Assembly (NCBI GenBank): GCA_945928585.1
Contig: CAMENQ010000086.1
Span: 1 to 8,431 of the forward strand
Direction of reading: 5' to 3'
Length of the DNA: 8,431 bases
DNA from: an uncultured Roseburia sp.
GTDB lineage: Bacteria; Bacillota; Clostridia; Lachnospirales; Lachnospiraceae
A program made the position numbers and the translations under genes. Shown piece after piece: positions 5,208 to 8,431 of the stretch (positions within the stretch are counted from its first letter, which is position 1; every line of letters begins with the position of its first letter). The notes beneath the pieces are model-generated. The model was given only the letters and a program-made list of their open reading frames with translations. It did not search any database and had not been told where the DNA came from.

Positions 5208-7867
5208 TACATTACTCCTCGCTTAAAATGTCCCCTTGTAAAATCAGTTTTCAAAGTATTATTTGCCTTGCCTTTTAAAGAGTTTTCTATCCTGTCCAAT
5301 ATGTCCTTCGTCTCAATTTCATTTTCCATTGTAAAACGTATGGAAAAATGATTGATTTTCATATTGTAAAGTGCGGATAAATCATCTCCAAGGTAAAGCG
5401 GTACACTGTTATATATGCTGTTATAGCAATATCTGCAATTTACCATTACCTGCATATAATTGTTCATTCTGTCCTTAATACGATATTCAGAATCATTCTT
5501 TCCGTCGCATTTGTTTGTGGTCTTTTTTATACAGCCGGCTGTAGTCATAACAGGAATATCACCATATATTTCCATTCTTATATCCGGAATTATATTTTGA
5601 TTATATTCACTCGTTTCATTTTCTTTTGTTTTATTTTCTTCTTTTTCATTTTCTTTTGTTTTATTTTCTTCTGTGTCTTTTATTTCACAGCCATTATGCA
5701 TTTCATTCAAAACAGAATATATTTCTCTCTGATTAAGCTCATAAGGAACTGTCGGAGTTATCCTGTTTTCATATTTTGACGAAAGTTCTTCTGCATATTC
5801 AAGACTTTTGTTATTAAACATATATATATTAGTGTCAAATATAAAATGCTTTTTTATGACCTTTTCTTTTAAAAGCTTTGAAAAGTATACATATTCCTCA
5901 TAATTTCTTGCAATAAATCCGTCAATTTCATTAATTGTGTCTTCAAAAAAAACAATATTCTTTTCAAAATCGACAATGGCTTTTTCCCTGCAAATATAAG
6001 GAAGTGCAATATATACATTTTTATTTTTTGCTTTAATAATGCGAATGTTTTCCTGCATTTCTTTATATGAAAAGCGGCTTAATTCCAGCCCGATTATATC
6101 AATATATTCTTTATCAACTGCAGCTTCAAGCTGTATATTGTCTGAAACAATACACTCAATAACAATTTTTCTGTCTGCAAAATCCGGTTTTTTTATTTGC
6201 AGGCTAGTGTTTGTTTTCTGTTTATTTTTCAGTATTATTTTAAATTTTTCCTGTTCTTCAATTTTTTCAATTTTTTGATTTTCAGGCTTACGTCTGAATA
6301 TGTTCATCACACTTCTTTTCAGCTCGTCAAGACATTTTCTTCTAAGCTCGTTTATTGCAGCCACCGGTACAAACAGTCCGTCATCAAGTTCAATATGAAG
6401 CTTTTCAAAATAAAACTCTGTAGCTCCTGTTTTCTTAAGCTTAAGTTCTATATCAGAAATTGAGGCAGGCTTATTTGATGCTGTCTGCGGTATCTCTCCA
6501 TATACACATGCCTCAATTTTTTTATCACCATTAACGTTATCATGTAAAAACATGTACGCAGACATAGCCATTTTTTTACCGGCTTTTATATGGCAGACTC
6601 CATATACTGGAATACGTTCTGATTTTTTAATAATATTTTTTTCTATATCTGCTATAAGCTTATTATTTCTGGTTCTGAAAACGCCGTCATCATATAATAA
6701 GCTTATATTATTAAAGCCCTGTATGTTGTTTTTTATGACAGCTGTGGCTCCGGCTTTAATGAAACCGTGTTTTAATATACAGTTTTCTTTCTTTGGTTTA
6801 TTAAAATTAAGCTCAAGAACATCCTGCTCATTTATGTCCTTTATTGCTTTTATTGTGATGTTTTTTGGTGTTACAGATAATATATCTGCCACCCTGAGAC
6901 CATAGTGGTTTGGCTTGTATAAGGACATCATTTCTCTGCCGTTCTGCCTGCCATAATATCCGTCAGAGAAACCTCCTCTGTTATAAATATCCTTTAGTAT
7001 TTCTATGTCTTCTTTATCAACATCATAAGCACTTCCGGACTTTAAAATATCAATGTATTTTCTGTAGGCAGAAACTACACTGGCTACATACTCCGGCTTT
7101 TTCATTCGTCCTTCTATTTTAAGGGAATATACACCTGCTTTTAAAATGTCAGGTAATATCTCAAGTGTACATATATCCTTCGGACTTAAAATATACTTTT
7201 CCGTACTGTTTAAGTTTCTGCCGTTTTTATCGTAAAGCTCATATGGCAGTCTGCAAGGTTGGGCGCATCTTCCCCTGTTCCCGCTTCGTCCGCCTATAAG
7301 GCTGCTTAAAAGGCACTGTCCTGAATAGCTGTAGCACAACGCACCATGTACAAAGCTTTCTATTTCCAAACCTGTTTCCTCATATATATGGCGTATTTCA
7401 TCATATGATAATTCTCTTGCCGTAACTATTCTTGAAACGCCAAGTTCTTTAAGTTCTTTTGCAAAATGTATTCCTGTTACGGTCATCTGGGTGCTGGCAT
7501 GAATACATAAATCAGGGAATTCTTTTTTTATATGTCTTAATACACCCATATCCTGAACAATAACCGCATCCAGACCTGCTTCATATAATGGTTTTATATA
7601 ATCTGAAAGACTGTTTTCAAGCTCCTGTTCTTTAAGAAGTGTATTAACGGTAAGATACAGCCGCTTTCCCCTTAAGTGCGCATAATCTATGGCACTTATA
7701 AGTTCCTCTGTATCAAAATTATCTGCGTATGCTCTTGCGCCAAACATACTTCCGCCTACATAAACAGCATCAGCACCCGCATTAAAGGCTGCTATCATAC
7801 ACTGATAAGAGCCTGCCGGTGCTAAAATTTCGCAATCTGTATAATGTTGTTTAAAATTAACGCTCAT
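5207..7867 (-). CDS. U32-family protein with duplicated architecture (RlhA/TrhP-like, annotated as peptidase U32)
   Basis: The 886-aa protein opens with a U32 barrel (about 10-260: EILAPAGS, DAVYVGG, STQMTVT). It contains the family signature ESFVHGALCYSYSGQCLLSS and four cysteines C178, C185, C201 and C205 that fit an iron-sulfur cluster. U32 members with known roles hydroxylate RNA (TrhP at tRNA U34, RlhA at 23S C2501); proteolysis is poorly supported for these. Residues about 320-510 look like the insert found in RlhA-type proteins. The C-terminal half (about 565-830) ends in VMTTAGC...CDGK...CRYCYNSIYNSVPLYLG (C779, C787, C811, C814), a second cysteine quartet. Two Lys/Glu-rich linkers (about 525-560, 730-757) separate these parts, the latter with an internal DNA duplication. 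The start lies 2 nt after the zapA stop and has no good ribosome site, so translation is probably coupled. The RNA target is unknown. Confidence 0.92.
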   Translation of the reverse strand: MSVNFKQHYTDCEILAPAGSYQCMIAAFNAGADAVYVGGSMFGARAYADNFDTEELISAIDYAHLRGKRLYLTVNTLLKEQELENSLSDYIKPLYEAGLDAVIVQDMGVLRHIKKEFPDLCIHASTQMTVTGIHFAKELKELGVSRIVTARELSYDEIRHIYEETGLEIESFVHGALCYSYSGQCLLSSLIGGRSGNRGRCAQPCRLPYELYDKNGRNLNSTEKYILSPKDICTLEILPDILKAGVYSLKIEGRMKKPEYVASVVSAYRKYIDILKSGSAYDVDKEDIEILKDIYNRGGFSDGYYGRQNGREMMSLYKPNHYGLRVADILSVTPKNITIKAIKDINEQDVLELNFNKPKKENCILKHGFIKAGATAVIKNNIQGFNNISLLYDDGVFRTRNNKLIADIEKNIIKKSERIPVYGVCHIKAGKKMAMSAYMFLHDNVNGDKKIEACVYGEIPQTASNKPASISDIELKLKKTGATEFYFEKLHIELDDGLFVPVAAINELRRKCLDELKRSVMNIFRRKPENQKIEKIEEQEKFKIILKNKQKTNTSLQIKKPDFADRKIVIECIVSDNIQLEAAVDKEYIDIIGLELSRFSYKEMQENIRIIKAKNKNVYIALPYICREKAIVDFEKNIVFFEDTINEIDGFIARNYEEYVYFSKLLKEKVIKKHFIFDTNIYMFNNKSLEYAEELSSKYENRITPTVPYELNQREIYSVLNEMHNGCEIKDTEENKTKENEKEENKTKENETSEYNQNIIPDIRMEIYGDIPVMTTAGCIKKTTNKCDGKNDSEYRIKDRMNNYMQVMVNCRYCYNSIYNSVPLYLGDDLSALYNMKINHFSIRFTMENEIETKDILDRIENSLKGKANNTLKTDFTRGHFKRGVM
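5614..5671. repeat. 30-bp-period in-frame duplication in the U32 linker
   Basis: A 28-bp block at 5614-5641 is repeated identically at 5644-5671 with a period of 30 bp. It encodes ENKTKENEKE followed by ENKTKENETS (about residues 734-753) in the charged linker before the C-terminal cysteine-rich part. The exact 30-bp period keeps the frame, and the identity at silent positions points to a recent duplication. The extra charged residues are probably tolerated as flexible spacer. Confidence 0.9.
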
Positions 7868-7869
7868 AT

Positions 7870-8331
7870 TTATACATTCACACTGTCTTCAGAAGAACTG
7901 TTTGCCGGCTTTTTTCTTGAGGCCGGCTTACTCTTTTCTGCAAGCTCTGTTTCCAGTCTTATAATAGTCTTCTCAAGCTCATTTACCTTTTCTTTTAAAG
8001 AGTCTGCTTCCTTTTCAAGGGATTCATTTTTAATCTGTGCAGCTATAAGCTCATGCTTTACATCATAAAGCTGCTTATCCTTTGACTCTAAATCATTGTC
8101 AATGGAATCTGCCTGTTTTTTTGCCTTAAAATAATCATCAGCTATATTTAACTCAAGGAGTGTTCTCTGAACATCCGTGCTTTGTCTTCTATAACCGTCA
8201 TCCTGCTTTAATACAGTTATTTTGTTATTGATATAGGAGGCAACCTTCTGTAAATATTCTTCACTTTCATAGCCGCTGAGTGTGTATATTTTTCCATTTA
8301 TAATAACCTCTGTATCATTTTTTGTTGCCAT
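7870..8331 (-). CDS. zapA: ZapA-like cell division protein
   Basis: ZapA binds and bundles FtsZ filaments to stabilise the division ring in the cytoplasm. The N-terminal part (TEVIINGKIYTLSGYESEEYLQKVASYINNKI) is the family's globular domain. After the RTLLELNIADDYFK helix comes a long Glu/Lys-rich coiled coil with heptad leucines (about residues 70-135 of the product), ending in a Lys/Pro/Ser-rich tail. I chose the ATG at 8329-8331 (153 aa), because AAGGA at 8343-8347 is 11 nt ahead of it. An upstream in-frame ATG at 8341-8343 (157 aa) overlaps that ribosome site and has no usable spacing. The sequence from the chosen start (MATKNDTEVII) also resembles usual ZapA N termini. It is the first gene of the zapA-U32-SEDS-PBP unit, 2 nt from the U32 start. 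The coiled-coil extension is longer than in E. coli ZapA. Confidence 0.92.
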   Translation of the reverse strand: MATKNDTEVIINGKIYTLSGYESEEYLQKVASYINNKITVLKQDDGYRRQSTDVQRTLLELNIADDYFKAKKQADSIDNDLESKDKQLYDVKHELIAAQIKNESLEKEADSLKEKVNELEKTIIRLETELAEKSKPASRKKPANSSSEDSVNV

Positions 8332-8342
8332 ATCTTTATCCA

Positions 8343-8347
8343 TCCTT
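8343..8347 (-). promoter_or_regulatory. Ribosome binding site that decides the zapA start
   Basis: On the minus strand AAGGA (8343-8347) overlaps the first possible ATG (8341-8343) but is 11 nt ahead of the second ATG (8329-8331). Initiation at the second ATG is therefore favoured. Confidence 0.6.
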
Positions 8348-8404
8348 TTCTTTTTTATATAGGAAATTTTTAAATAAATAACCTATAATCATTTTTATTA
8401 CTGT

Positions 8405-8431
8405 ATTTTTGAAACAGGCTGTTACAAAAAT
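8405..8431. promoter_or_regulatory. 27-bp near-perfect palindrome upstream of zapA
   Basis: The arms ATTTTTGAAACAG (8405-8417) and CTGTTACAAAAAT (8419-8431) pair at 12 of 13 positions around a single central base, with one A:A mismatch at 8412/8424. The T-run precedes and the A-run follows the stem on either strand, the reverse of an intrinsic terminator, so an operator or cruciform-type site is more likely. It lies about 75-100 bp upstream of the zapA start and may continue beyond the window edge. A weak promoter-like pair (TTGTAA, 16 bp, TACAGT on the minus strand) starts inside it, which would put the dyad over a -35 region; I trust that promoter only slightly. Confidence 0.5.

Noticed and set aside
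5207..7867. Secreted collagenase or virulence protease
   Set aside because: There is no signal peptide. The Fe-S cysteine signature and homologues with known function point to RNA hydroxylation; the peptidase label is historical.
8405..8431. Intrinsic terminator of the gene to the right
   Set aside because: The stem is AT-rich, and on both strands the T-run precedes the stem and the A-run follows it, the wrong polarity.

Overview
This is an AT-rich stretch of what looks like a Firmicutes chromosome, most probably a clostridial/Lachnospiraceae-type bacterium. The support is low GC, strong AGGAG-type ribosome sites, consensus sigma-A promoters, a ZapA-U32-SEDS-PBP cluster, and QueH instead of QueG. 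The assignment is made by eye without a database search. Every gene I can support lies on the minus strand, so transcription runs from the right edge toward the left edge. Open frames on the plus strand are shadows of these genes.

Right part (about 2501-8431): a compact four-gene unit in the order zapA, a large U32-family protein, a SEDS polymerase (FtsW/RodA/SpoVE family) and a short class B penicillin-binding protein. The genes are 2 nt apart, overlap by 1 nt, and overlap by 11 nt, so they are almost certainly one translationally coupled operon. ZapA supports the FtsZ ring, and the SEDS protein and PBP are a glycosyltransferase/transpeptidase pair that builds septal or lateral wall. The U32 protein has the iron-sulfur signature of RNA-hydroxylating enzymes (TrhP/RlhA relatives) and is the functional outsider. 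A 27-bp near-perfect palindrome lies upstream of zapA at the window edge.

Middle (about 1327-2483): a Nudix hydrolase with its own promoter, followed with no spacer (stop directly against start) by queH, the epoxyqueuosine reductase that finishes queuosine in tRNA.

Left part (1-1259): nadA (quinolinate synthase, de novo NAD synthesis) has a fully consensus promoter and an operator-like palindrome at the start of transcription. Its 5' leader is built partly of perfect short tandem duplications. A 16-bp degenerate tandem repeat starts inside its last codons and runs downstream. Beyond that are a strong promoter and the 5' portion of a tRNA-Leu(CAA) gene cut by the left edge.

There is no mobile element, CRISPR array, toxin-antitoxin pair or obvious defence system here. 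The gene content is housekeeping. The points worth a second look are the repeats around nadA, the palindromes, the duplicated linker and second cysteine cluster in the U32 protein, and the coupling of that protein to division genes.
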